NCBI GenBank assembly: GCA_018343915.1
Contig: JABRWF010000006.1
Coordinates: 558,001-622,000, forward strand
Direction of reading: 5' to 3'
Source of the DNA: Agroathelia rolfsii
Taxonomy: Eukaryota > Basidiomycota > Agaricomycetes > Amylocorticiales > Amylocorticiaceae
Length of the DNA stretch: 64,000 nt
A program made the translations under genes and the position numbers. The notes under the pieces are model-generated. The model saw only the letters and a list, made by a program, of their open reading frames with translations, was not told the DNA's origin and did no database searches. Of this stretch, positions 46,843 through 59,099 are shown in pieces. The stretch's first letter is position 1. Each line of letters starts with the position of its first letter.

Positions 46843-49714
46843 GCGAGAAGAATTAAGGGAATGACAATCTGAAACGCAAAATAAAAAAAGACGATCAGCG
46901 GGGAACTCACTCGCATACTGATCTTTCATCATGACCATCAGCGTGTTCGTGCCGTCGGGCTTGACAGACATGATCTCATCAACGAGCAACCGTCTACCCT
47001 CAGAGTCGGCACAGACCAGCGCCTTTTCGCATACGTTGCTTGCAAACTTGTGGCGGGCCATCTGGAGCAGGCTCCAGCGCAGGTGTTGGACGATCATGAC
47101 ACGATCATGCACGCTACCGCGTTCAAGCAGGAATTGTACGACGTAGTTCTGATGGTCAAAATGAATTAGTTCAGGATAATGTGCTACAAATAGGGAAGCA
47201 ACACGTACGCCGAACTGATCTTGCATAAGAGCACCGAGATAGGTATGAAGCTCATCTAGGAGAGGCCGCACGTAATCATCTGGCAGATGCTCAAAGCAGC
47301 GCTGGAGCACACGGCACCCATATGAGTGCGTCGCCAGATCATATACATGCCCGCGGAACACATGTACGAAGCCCAACCGATCAGGAGACACTCGCTCAAT
47401 CAGTTTTTGCACCACCTTTGGGGCGAAGAGAAGGCATGAGTTTCATATAGCCGTAGTCAATCAACATCATTCAAACTATGACTTACATGGTTTCCATTTG
47501 CGTCCTTGACAAGCCTCAGAATATGTGGCTCCAACTCGTACACAAACCGTGTTTGCTGATCGGGCAACACACACTCGATCGCCTTCTGCACAACACGGCA
47601 GCCGTACATCTGCATTGACAGCGCGAGGACATGGCCCTCTAATGCACTCGCCAACACTGTCTTCTGCACCTGGTCGCCAAATTCGAACAGACGCTGGATG
47701 ACATAGTTGCCGAATACATCCTGTGAAAGAGGTAGGACACTGGCAGGTACAATCTCTGCAAAGACGCGCTCCCGCTCGTCGGGTGTAGCCGTTTCGAGTT
47801 TTTGCTGGATGAAGCGCGAGCCGTGCTGGTCACCGCTGAATTCGACCACGTAGTCAAAGATATCCTATAGAGGCACGTTGTTAGTATCGCTTAAAGACAG
47901 CGCATAACAAAGAAGGTTGAAATTGAAGAGATCAAATAGCATATACCCACCTTCAATTCCCACTTCTTCGACTTGTTTGCCCTAAATTCATCCAGGAGTG
48001 GGCTTCTCAGCCTAACCGAATTTGGCTGACCGTTGCTGCCTACACCAGCAGCGACACCGGCCGGCCTCATGCCGCCCACATGCGCAGCTGCAGCCGCGGC
48101 ATTAATACCATACGCAGCTGCAGGTACAATACCATACGGATGCGGCGCACCCGCGGGCAACATTGCCAGGGGCATCTGGCTCGCATACTCGGCGCCGTGC
48201 ACGACGTGTGCAGGATGGCCATACATCGAAGTCGCGCCGTTAGGTGATGGCGACGAGCGGATGACGCCTAGGCCTTGCAAGCCTGGGTACATCTGCGGGA
48301 ACTCGACCGTCATGGGCTTGACATCACCACGCATTGCTGCCGCGGCCGTAGCCGCTGTAGGCGTCATCTGCGAGGCAACAATGGGTGTGCCCGGTGCAGG
48401 ATAAATCATCTGCGCATGGGGAGGGGGCGGGCCGTAAAAGAATTGAGAGCGAGCGAAATCGTAATATGGTGCGCTAGTCATCGTCGCTTGCGGCATTTGA
48501 GGCGTGGCAGGATACATGGCCGTTGCGGGCGATGTACTGGCAGACGAGCCATATACGGAAGGATCGGGGCTGTGGTAGCCGTAGGGGTATTCAACAGAAT
48601 GACCAGCTGGGTAGTAAGCGGCGCCATTGTGCGCTGGATACTCGGTTGCATATGGCGGGCGACCCATTTGGCCGGTAGACGGAATACGCGCGTGGGAGTG
48701 AGGATGGACTGCCGAACGTGGAATTGGTACTGGTGCCGTTGAAGAGGGTTGCTGCGACGTACGAGACAGGCCAGTTGCAGAAGAAGACGAATAATCATCG
48801 TCAACAGTCAAACTATGCAAGCTTAGTGTAAGGTCATCTACATTGGAAGACTGCGGCTGCAGCAGCAGATCGTGCCCGCCACTAGCTGTCGCAGCACTGG
48901 TAGGGTACGACGGATTGCTTCCGTAAGTTGATCCCGCCTTGGTCCCGGCTGGGGAAGAAGCCGACGGATATCGTCCAACTACGTCGCTAGTGCTGCCGCG
49001 GCTCATATTGAGCTCGTAGGGCTTGGGTGAAATGCTCGGACGCGAACCAACACCACTCGGCCGCCGACTGGGTTGCAACGCGGATGAGGGACCCTGTGGA
49101 GCAAAAGAGAGAAAGATCAGGTGAGTTGGTCAGAAACATGGTATGCACACTTCTGGAAAAAACGAGCAGAGAAAATTCTGGCGACGAAGTCGACATACCA
49201 ACGGCGAAGGTGTTTTGTGCGGGCTGGCTGTGCGACTTTCGTCCCAGTTCGTGCCCGTTGATCTGGACGACGGGGCCCAGGACTCTGATAGACTATTGTG
49301 TGAGGTCAGGTCGCTGGAACTGACGACAGAGGAGCCCGACGGCGTTCGCTGGGATGGAGAGCTGCCAGGGGCCCACATTGCCTATATGTTTGGGGAAAAA
49401 AAATTGAACAATATACAGTGGTGTGAGTACGTGGTAAGAACAAAGCAGGGACGAAGTCACAAACCTGCCAGTTGCCTGTCTTGAGGGATGTGGTATCGCG
49501 GAAGAGAGGCATCTAAACCAAAAAAGGTCAGCACGCGCCGAGAACACAGGAACGACCGGAAATAAATTTAATGAGCGAGGGTAGGGGGATGGGGGACACA
49601 TACGTGGCTCGGGGACTGGGCAGGGGAATGGGTGGCAGAACGGGAGGTAGTAGTAGTGGCGGTGGATGGCTTGAGCACGGTGTCTATGACGCCAGCTCCG
49701 GCGTGTGTGGCCAT
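46447..49714 (-). CDS. Pumilio/PUF-family RNA-binding translational repressor
   Basis: Sequence-specific mRNA-binding protein that represses or destabilises targets through 3' UTR sites. The start [19 protein letters not shown] (49714) splices in frame to [16 protein letters not shown] and [17 protein letters not shown] long disordered Ser/Pro/Ala/Tyr-rich region of about 400 residues follows. The C-terminal Pum-HD holds eight repeats; their recognition segments in order are [49 protein letters not shown] and ANYVVQR. The Asn of repeat 8 is made by a codon split across a 167-nt intron (46744-46910) that carries a 31-base A run on the plus strand. The end is [19 protein letters not shown] at 46447. 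The domain is complete and canonical. An upstream ATG at 49801 is in frame but adds no recognisable sequence. Confidence 0.95.
46808..46838. repeat. 31-bp A/T homopolymer inside a PUF intron
   Basis: An unbroken run of A on the plus strand (T in the transcript), preceded by GAGAGAGA. It lies between the donor at 46910 and the acceptor at 46744 of the intron that splits the last Pumilio repeat; the T tract could act as an extended polypyrimidine tract. Length may be affected by sequencing or assembly. Confidence 0.9.
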
Positions 49715-52510
49715 CTCGGTAGGAATAGTATGCACGGGTCTTGTATCGAACGCCACGGTGGAGGGGGAAGGTATGTAACAGTCAACGAGAGTCGTAAGCA
49801 ACGAGTGATGGGACGCTCGTCGTTGTGTGAGTCGAGGACTGAAACGAACACGGGCAGATATAAATTGTCCGCCAAACAGACGGCAGGCGGGGAGCGAATT
49901 AATTCAGATAATGGATAGTCGGAGTGCTAAGCTGTGCAGGGGCAGATGTACGTCAGTCGAGTGCGCGAGGCAGGGCGTGGTGGAGAACCAAGACAGGCCA
50001 AAATGAGAACAGCAGCGCAAAGGGAAGAAGAAAAAAAAAAACGAGGCGACATAAAGCGGCGGAAGCTGAACCGAGCCATTACACCAAAAGGACATGAGCT
50101 GTCTGGCAGCCTATAGGGTCCAATAAACGATCGTGAAACAAAGCACGCCGGCAGAATGCATGCATGCACGGCGGGAAAAAGAGCACTAAGTCATAATCGA
50201 TGCTGTAAGACATACATGGGGCAGAAGAGTAATATAGAAAGCTTGCAGGCACGCGATTGCCAGTGTTCAGTAGTAGTAGTAGTAGTAGTAGCAGCAGTAG
50301 ACCATGGGGCCTGAAGGAAAGCAAAGAGAGGTAAGGAGTGTGTGGGCTGTAGGAGCTGCTAGTGTAGAAAAGTGTTAATGGTTAGGGCTGTTGTTAGTCG
50401 CAGTAAGAGTAATATAATAATGATAATTATAATAATAAACACAACTAAATCAAAATACTTTGACTGTGAACTCGAACTCTGGAACCAATTTCGGACCTAA
50501 AAACCCACGTGGCGCGCTTCGATGGCGTCACACTGTGACGCGGACGTCACTCTAATCAGATCCCGATCTCCTTCCGGGTCTCGGACCACAAAAACTCAAA
50601 TTGTAGACGCCGCTAAGATTTCTATCACGTGGTTTGACTCTGGCCTCTAACCCTCTCTCTTCCCCAACCACTCCTGGAGCGCATACACCTACACCTTGAC
50701 GGCGATCTGCAGGATGCACAACATTCCCGTCCTTTGGTACTCTTCCCGACATGCACGCACTATAGGTCAGGGATCGGCAAGAAACATGGTCCTTTTGTCG
50801 TCATGCTCGTTGTCAGGAACCGCATCACCCAAGGAACCCGTCATAGGCTATGGCGTAGCACCTGGCATATTCACTAATACCGCCGCCTACGAACTCGAGA
50901 GACATTGCTGTCTGTCTTTACATAACGCTTGGCTGCTGTGTCTCCGATTATTTGCCATTTTCATTTGTAAACCCTAGCCTGGCCATCGAACACAAAAAGT
51001 GCCGGACGGACCACCAGCGCCCAGGCTTTCGTTGTACGATATGTGCCAAGGAACAAACCACTCAAATGGAACATCCTCTTTGTTCAAAAGAGCAATCGGC
51101 TGTTTGGATTTCCAAAGGACCGATGCGAGATTTGAGCGGAACAGAGCAACGTTTGTTCGAAAGAAACCACAAATTATAGTACATTCCAATCAAAATCGAA
51201 GTCCATGCCACCATATGCACGTCATCAAATGCTCAAATATGCCCACCATGTTTTAATCAACGAAATATATAATAGCTATTCACCTCTCTTTATCACATGC
51301 AATATACGACTCGGAGTTCTCATAGACCTAGCTTCCACTTGCCTGCATCCATGCGGAACACCCCGATGAACCCACTCACTGACTTTCATTTCGGGCGCAA
51401 ACCATGATAATTGTGGACGTATTTAGCACTGCGCAACTAACCTGTCGCCAAAACTGAACGCGGCTATAGCCAGCGACATTTAGCCAAAGAGGGATCTTCC
51501 CATCGCTCATATTTTATTTTATTTTATTATTTCAATCTGTTAAAAATATGTTACTAGTTCAAGTTTCCATTTTCCCACCCGGCGCTAAATGCTCCTACCC
51601 TTATTACCCACCCTTTCCGTCACACCAATCATCGATCATACCGCACCGTCGTCACAAACATGCCATAAGTGTCAAGTAGGCACCACAACAGTGCCCCCCC
51701 CCCTCATCCCCTTCAAGTTCTTCTTCGACACACATTTAATTATACGTAGCCCGTAATAACATATACGTACGACATCACCATGTGCTGTCCATCTGTCTGT
51801 CTGTCCGCCTATTTACCCCGCTACTACAATGACGCCGCACTTAACATAGGCGATTACTGTACCGGTTTCAATTCAACGCGCACACCTTTAAGCGGGTTCT
51901 TTTTTTCAGATCTTCTTTTCTTCCATTATTTATTTTCCCCCAAGCGAAAGACAAGCAAGATTGCAGACGCAGAAGGAGTAAGAGGGTGAAAGTCAAGGCA
52001 AAGTAAAAGCCTGAACAGACAACCGAGTAAAACACAGAGCAGAATAAGGGGATTAGCATTATAAGCAAGAGAAGAACTAGCTTTCAATGGGTCATTTGGA
52101 CGATGATGTAAAGCAGCTGCAGTGGTTGGGTGGACCAAAAAAACAAAAAAAGGAAGACGAACGTACATGTATGCGTGCTCGGGTTGTGTAAAAGAAAAAA
52201 AAAGATACTTGGCAGCTGCGATGGGTATATGCATGCCCACATGAGCATGTGTATATATGTGTATATGTGCAAAATATGATATGATGAGTAAAAGAACAAG
52301 AGCAAGTCTGGTAGCAATATGTACTAAAGGAGGGGGGGGGGGAAGCTGCCAGTAATAGTGGTAGTAAGTGATCGAAAACTAAACAATCCATCGTTGTCGT
52401 TGTCGTCCGATATAGCCTTCATCGTTGTCAAGCATGCCAACCATGGCACCATCGCGCATGTTGTCATCATCCTTCGCCAGTAGTTGACCTCTAGCCTCGA
52501 CGCGGACGTT
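49715..52510. other. Intergenic, 2.8 kb, PUF upstream and kinesin-1 downstream
   Basis: Contains an AGT/AGC trinucleotide repeat (about 50268-50300), a cluster of palindromic motifs (50506-50631), a C homopolymer near 51692-51705, and a TTTTA-type AT run near 51512-51530. A plus-strand frame open from about 50649 to 50977 has fair codon composition but no family match. No supported gene. Confidence 0.4.
50506..50631. promoter_or_regulatory. Cluster of CACGTG and TGACG-type palindromes, possible promoter
   Basis: Two CACGTG E-boxes (50506-50511 and 50626-50631) flank a perfect GCGTCACA-C-TGTGACGC palindrome (50525-50541) and a GGACGTCACT CRE-like site just after it. Such sites are bound by bHLH and bZIP (ATF/CREB) factors. 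The cluster lies about 800 bp upstream of the PUF start codon and just before an uncharacterised plus-strand open frame. This is an inference from motifs only. Confidence 0.3.
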
Positions 52511-55500
52511 TCACCGAGAGTTGAAGAACCATGAAGCTCGTTTACCTGTTGTGTTTGCAGGGTCATGTCAGCATTTTTTTTTTTGTTTGTATTGTAGAAG
52601 CGTTCTCCTTCAGCTATCCTGACAGGAAAGCAACAGGTGGACAAAAAAATGAAAAGCATATACATACCAGGACTATGGCGAGGAGAAGATACAGCAGGGA
52701 TGCGTGCATACATATGACCGACGCGGTTAGCCACGACAAAGGCGGGGAAAGAGAAGGAATGATAACGGAAAAGAACGGAAGTATTGAATATTATAATAAT
52801 AATAAAAGAGAATACAGTCAGCAAAACAGTTTGGGGTAAGAAATGAATAAATTGCACGGAAAAAGAACTTACGCTTCTTCGTTCTGCAACCTAGCGAGGG
52901 GATTGGCGGACGAGCCTCCACCACCAGAGATTGGCGTGGGCAATGAACCGCCCGCGGCGGCGCCCCCACCACCCCGGAGGGGCTTGGCTATCCGACTACC
53001 GAAGCTGAGTGGTGCGGCGCTCTGAGCCTTGTTAGCTGCATTGATATATTCGCACGGGTATATCAATGCCAATAAAGATGACCGCAGCAGAGCAAAATAC
53101 AAGAGCAAGGGCAATTAAGAAAGAAGGGAGAAGAGATCAATTGTTTCAGCTCAACTCTGATCGGAAACAGGAACTGCCAAAGAAAGTGTGAAAACTGACC
53201 TCGAGCTTGGTCTAGTCTCTCCTTCACCGCGGCCAGCTGCGCCTCAAACTTCTGGTTCTGATGTGACAATCTCCGGTCAGCATCCTGTAACATCGCCTCC
53301 AGGTTCTGAATGCGTTCGTTCCGTGCTAGAAGCTTGCGCTCTGCAATACCCGCTTCTTTCTTCAGAGATGTATTCTGGTCCACAAGCTATGGGCAATGGG
53401 TAGGATGTTTATGAGCAAAATGAACAGCAGTAAAACAGAGAACGCAGAAGAAAAGAATACGCACTTGCTTCTGGACAAGCGTTAGCTGCTCGAGGTTGCG
53501 TTCGAGGAAGGCCATCTTCTTCTGCTGTGCTTTGCTATTGCTGTTCTTGATGACATTCGTATATTGCTCCTTAATCTCATCAAGCTGTAACTCAAGTTCC
53601 ACGACCTAAAAAAAAGAAGGGCAATTATGAGTCTATTTCCTTCTTCCATTGATAACAAACGCTTCCATGCCTTTTCGCAGCGGTTCTGTAAGTCGCGCAT
53701 AAGAGACTTCTTGACGCCTTCAAACTCGGCGAGCTGTACATTAATCGCCTTGCGTGTACGCTCAAGATCTTGAGCGCTCTCCGCAAGGTTCTTGCCTCCC
53801 TCGATGCCAGCCGAGGTGACCGCAAATGCACGCTAAAAAGTTAGAAATATTTAATGACAGTATATATGCATTAAGAGGAAATTAATCACCTTGAGCTCTT
53901 CGTTGACACTCTTGAGACCGTCCATGGTGGTGTTCAAGCTGCGGACCTCGTTTGCACGCATCTCGAGCTGCGCCTTGAGATCCGCAACCTCACTCAGATG
54001 GGCTTCGCGCTTGGCGGCATACTGTGTCTCCAATTTGGCCTGCGTTAAATAGAATAGTAAGAAATCTGAGAAGAAGAAAATCTTATAAGCTTGCCACCGT
54101 ACTTTGAGATCAGCCATCGACTCTGCAAGATCGACATTACTCGTCTCCTCATCCCTTATCGTCTTCTCCAGCAGCTCCTCGTACTCCGTCTCGAGCGACC
54201 CCAAGCGCGCCTCGAGTTCGTCGCGGCGCCTGACGGCCATCTCGTACTCCTCCTGGCTCATGCGCAGGCGATCCACGGTCTCGCGCAGGACGGACTGACC
54301 GTCGATGAGATTTCGGCGGATGGCGGTCAGATCGTCGTTGGTCAGACCCGCCACGCCATTCTCAGTCGAATCAAGGTTATCCAGCTTAGTGAGAAGTGCG
54401 CGGAGCTGTTCTTCCTTTTCTGAGAATGCACCTTGCTGTTGGTTTGGGGGTTTTTTTTTTAAGTACGTGATGAACATCAAGGCGAGAGAAACATTAAATT
54501 CACTGACGCCATCGAACTTGGCCATCATGAGTGCCATCTTTTCTTGCTTCTTCTTTTCCTTGTCGTCTGTGGATGTCTCCTTCTGGCTCGATTTGAGCTC
54601 GAGAATAGTCTTTTGGAGCTCCTTGAGCTCGGCTTTGGCGTCTGAGTTTTGCTCCTTGAGGATGTCCATCGTGATCGCCGCCTCCTTGTTGTCGTAGTCG
54701 AGTCGCTCGACCTGGAGACGGAGCTCGTTCACCTGTCCGGACATGGCTTTGTTCTCCTATAATCCCACACTAACATATCAGCCACCCAAGTCGACCTGGA
54801 AAAATGAAAAAAAAAAGAAACAACTCACGGCCGACAACGCTGTCTCCTGCTCCTTCAAGAAGGTCAACTCCTCCTTCAATTCCTTGACCAACTTTTCCGC
54901 TGCCACCAACGCACTCTCCTTTTCCGCCAACTGATCGCTCAACTCGTTCTCGCGCCTCAAGAACTCCTCCCGCTCGTCCTTCTCGAGCCCAACGACGGTC
55001 GGCGTCTGTGGCCGGCTGTCCAGCTCGCGCAGACTCTCCACGGCGGGGATCATCGGCGTCATACTCCTGGACGGCGTGCCGGTACCACTCGTGCTACTGC
55101 TCGCCGGTGCCGTCTTCTTGGTCGGTGGAGCAGGTGCAGCAGGTGCAGTACCAGCTGCGGCACCAGCGGGCGTCGCCCATGCCGCCTCCTCCACACGCCC
55201 GCCCGCGCGCCAGATTGCAAGCTCCGCCTCGAGTGCAGCGATGTACTTTTCGTGCGCGCTGTTCTTCGCGTTTGCCTTGGACAGCAGGCCCTTGAGCTCG
55301 AGCGGGGACAGCTCCGCGTTCACGCGCGCCGTGTTCTTGATCGACTTGGCACGGATGCCGAAGCGCAGCGTTGACAGCGTCTCCGTCTCGTTGTACGATG
55401 ACGGCGAGCAGTTGATGATCAGCGTCGTGCGGGAGTTACCACCGAGTGATTCGGAGAGGATACGCGTTAGCTTCGAGTCTCGGTAGGGGATGTGTTTTGT

Positions 55501-57003
55501 CTAGATTATATTCATGTGCAAAAAGAAGAAGAAAAAAGGATGAGTATTTTGAAAAGCAAAAACAAAGATCCTCCAGCGTACCTTGCCATCCGTCAGTGCA
55601 TTAATGACCATACCCAGCGCCGACAGCGACTTGTTGATCTTCTTGGCCTCTTCGAGCGTCTGGCCCGTCGCGCCCGTCTTACCCACCTTCTCCGAACCGG
55701 CAAGATCAACGAGGTAGAGGTTCCCGTTCTTCTGTGCGCCCGACTCGGTATTGCGCTGCTGGATCGAGATGAGGAAGATGGAATGTGATCGCGAGGACTC
55801 GGCATTCATGTCTGGATAAATAATAAAAATGGGTTAGTATTGAATTGAATGATTTTTTTTATATATCTATCGGGAAAAAGGGGTCTCACTTGTTGCAGTT
55901 ACCACACGCGCCTGACCACCGGTACGCATGATCTCGTATACCTCCCTTGCGTTGCTGACGTAGTAATCCGAGAGACCCTTGACGTAGACACCCTTGGATT
56001 TCTCTTCGTGTACTTGCAGGTTATCGTTTTGTGCTGGATAAAAAAAAAAGAAACATACATAAGAGTCATGCATGGATCAATAATAAATGCCATAAAATGG
56101 CTATATAACATACGAGCAAGCAAATCTCGTATTCGCTCGAGATAGATCTCCATATAAGATACCTTGACGAGGTACTCGAGGTGTGCCTCGGACTCAATGA
56201 TGTGCTGGAAGATGTGTTCGGTGATGCGGGGGATGATACCCTTCAGCTCGGGGTCGTCGATGTCTGCGCCCTGTTTTCACAAAGTAAGATATGAGAAAAA
56301 GAGGTAACAGTGGGCTGGTGTATGGATGGATTGGCCCCCCTCCTTACCATCATCGTGAACGTCTTTCCACTACCGGTCTGGCCGTAGGCGAATACGGTGC
56401 CGTTGTAGCCATCGCAAACATCTATCGTCTTTGTAGTCAGTATTGCTAATATACCATGTCAATTCAAAACATACCTTGTACGATACTATTATCAATTGAA
56501 ACCAACAATCAGTAAAGCAAGCCACGGAGGCTCGCCATCCAAAAGGGAGAGAAGGCCCTCTCGCTCACTCTTTGACACCATAATCAAACACCTCGTGCTG
56601 CTTTGTGCCCATGGGGAACACCCTATCGAACGTGAACCCATCCTTTTCGGCCGCGTTGCGCATTACGACCGTCGTACGCGTATCCTCGAACTGGGCGACG
56701 ATCTCGCCGCCCTCGCGCTGCTCGATGGAGTTCACGGGCCGAAATCTGGATCGTCATGGTGGTCGGCGTTGGAGGCATCGTGGACATCGTCGTTGTGATC
56801 AGTATTATCGTGATAGTTGATGTTTGGGTCATCGTAGGTCCGAATGGTGAGATGTGGATTGTGAATACGCATATGGGAGATGGCGAGAGAGTTTGAAAGA
56901 GAGCGGATGAGATAACCTCCATGCCTGTAGTGTGCGCACAATGATAGCAACAAAAGACGCACCGGCAGATGACCTTGATATTGTTGCTTTTGCTAGAAGA
57001 CAT
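52511..57003 (-). CDS. Conventional kinesin heavy chain (kinesin-1)
   Basis: Plus-end-directed cargo motor for vesicles and nuclei in hyphae. It starts [14 protein letters not shown] at 57003 and splices to [20 protein letters not shown]. Motor motifs: P-loop [45 protein letters not shown], switch [13 protein letters not shown], switch [36 protein letters not shown] neck and a fungus-typical Ala/Pro/Thr hinge follow, then a long coiled coil and a Gly-rich tail ([15 protein letters not shown]). The last residues [11 protein letters not shown] match the KR.SWFF ends of fungal kinesin-1. To join ...LQNEEA to GKRASWFF in frame, a 5-nt microexon (TCCTG, 52668-52672) between introns 52673-52872 and 52546-52667 is needed. 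Many introns interrupt the gene. Fungal kinesin-1 has no light chain, and none is expected here. Confidence 0.95.
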
Positions 57004-57437
57004 TATGGTGCGCTCTTCCTTTGGCAGTGGCTTCAAAGTTAGGTCTGCTATGATAGTATATTATACTGCTGGCTTGAGCCTTCCGAGTCCTCCTGAGACG
57101 AAGAAAGATCGGTAGGAGGATGTGAGGACGATAAAAGCCCTCTGTGGTATAATCTAATTCGTGAGTGGGTCGTGCAGCGTCGATGTGGAGGGAGATAGTC
57201 AAGATGAGAGAGAAGAGAGAGAGACAGCGAGCAGGCGTGCGTGTGTCCAGGCAGAAGGACAGGCCAATTGGTCGGCTAAGTCCAGTTGCCAGTGAGAGTA
57301 AGGGCAACGACGAAGACACAAAATCGCAATCGGTCTCAGTTGTAACAACAACAAATAGTATTCTCTTAGCAAAAAGAATAGTATTACCAGTATGACCCAT
57401 TGTATACATAATTTGTGTTTAATCTTATATGTCAAAT
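57004..57437. other. Kinesin-1 upstream region
   Basis: About 430 bp between the kinesin-1 start and the 3' end of the F-box/LRR-like gene. ORFs on both strands lack similarity. No recognised promoter motif. Confidence 0.45.
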
Positions 57438-58793
57438 CTATACATTCATCGTCATCGTCTTCCACGACTCCTCGCCCACTAGACCATACCCCTGTAAGAC
57501 GGCTGAATATCCATTCGGTCCTCTTTCATAACATATCCAGTGATTATTTTGCGCTGTAGATGCATTCTGGATAGACCCACTGCTGCCGCTGCCATCCTCC
57601 TTGAGCATCGAGTTGTTGCTATTACGTGTCAAAGTAATACGGCACAACGAGGGCGAGAATGCGAAATACAGTTCTGCTAAACTTCGGTAGTCTGCTTCGT
57701 CCATAATCTCGACGAGGGTACTGCTGCATCCGCTAAGGTCGATCACAGCCGCATGAAGATGCTTGAACAAGCCTAGGTAGGAGGGAATTTGGGCATAGTC
57801 AAATGGCGTGTATTTCCGCGGATGCTAGAAGGTGAAAAATAAATGTAAAATAAACGGCTTAATTTCTTTCATGCTAACCTGACGGAAAAGCAGGCTCAAC
57901 GACCGAATCTCCGGCACGGACGCCGCCACGAGGGAGAAAAAATCAGACGCGGTGTTGACGCGGTCTGCCATCATACCGTCCAAGCACAAATGACGCAACG
58001 AAGATCTAAAGTGCCGCAGCGTCTGCGCCACGTTCCCTAGGTCGTCGTACGGCGACAAAGCAACGGACAGACGCTCGATGCTTCGCCCGACAAGTAAGCG
58101 CAACACCTCTGTATGCTCCACCGATACGACCCTCAACTGGGGCGCGAACCACTCTGGCATGCCGGAAGTAAGCATGTTCTGCGCCCATTCACTGGGGAAG
58201 GTGGATCGGAAGGACCATTCTTCGATCCCAGGTTGGTTATAGAAAAACCCGAAATAACCAACAGGCAAAAAATCGCCCTTTTTGAAATCATCATTGAACC
58301 TACGCAGACGAAATGGCGCGTTTGACATGGCGCTATAGATATTCCCCCATCTCAGTGCCTCGGCATATGCATCGGGCACAAGTGGCTCAGAAAACGCAAG
58401 TTCTTTGAGATTGACACATTTGGCCAGGGCATCAGAGAGGATGCGCTGGAGGTCGGGTGGTACGATACTACTGCCCGAGGTACTCGTGGTAGTAGCACCT
58501 TTCCCCCGACTGGTCGAACGCGGGGGAAACATGGACAGAGGCAACGTCAATGATGTCACGAGGCTCGCCGTTTCGGCGTTGCGGGCAAGCACCTCCAGAA
58601 AGAGTAGTAGACGGGTGAAATCGAGACAGTCAAAACTAACAGACTCGTACAGTATGTTATGAGCCATGGCATGAAGTGCGCGCGAGGAGGCCGCGACGGC
58701 CGCCAGTGTGGGCTTATCCGTCGTGGGGATAAACTGGATGAGATGGGTATACAGCTCATAGGGAAGAGTGGGCTGTCCGCAGGCCATTTCCAT
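57438..58793 (-). CDS. F-box/LRR-like protein
   Basis: Probably a substrate adaptor of an SCF ligase, or a related LRR protein; target unknown. Two exons (58793-57879 and 57824-57438) join in phase 0 (LLFRQ|HPRKYTPFDYAQ). The N-terminus LPYELYTHLIQFIPTTDKPT, followed by LAAVAASSRALHAMAHNILY, fits a divergent F-box-like helix set. Downstream are irregular leucine-rich segments: LVTSLTLPLSMFP, LAKCVNLKELAFSEPL, PQLRVVSVEHTEVLRLLVG, SSLRHLCLDGMM, VPEIRSLSLLFRQ. The length of about 433 residues is common for such proteins. It is unrelated in detail to the tandem F-box family at 18.8-23.2 kb (no IPREILTEIF, no WRAIALST). Divergent from SEC16. Confidence 0.75.
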
Positions 58794-59099
58794 CGTAGGA
58801 CGTTGTCGTCGCTCTCAAAGACGGCTTAGCAGACGTTGGCGAGTTGGGGAATGGTGGACGATCTCGAGTGCACACGACCTGGTCTCCATTATCCTATTGA
58901 GCTTGTGCCCAGTAGACGAAATGCAATGAGACGACGGGCGTAATGACCACTAATCACGTGAGAAGCCAGATCACATGATGTTACTCCTTTTATGGAAATG
59001 GGCCAAATAGCACACAAATACGTCGTCACCGCGGCCGCCATCGACGAAGACAAGAGAGTCGACAACATCCTACACACCCGCATACCGTCTCTGGCGGCC
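58794..59099. promoter_or_regulatory. Divergent promoter region, F-box/LRR-like gene and SEC16
   Basis: The two start codons lie back to back about 306 bp apart, so this stretch must hold both promoters. A CACGTG-like AATCACGTGAG motif is present near 58951-58961. In-frame ATGs at 58992 and 58998 would extend SEC16 upstream by 36 or 34 codons, but the extra sequence looks non-coding. Confidence 0.5.

Noticed and set aside
52324..52857. 177-codon minus-strand ORF at the end of kinesin-1
   Set aside because: It spans two introns and the 3' end of kinesin-1 in the wrong frame; the SWFF tail frame explains the sequence.
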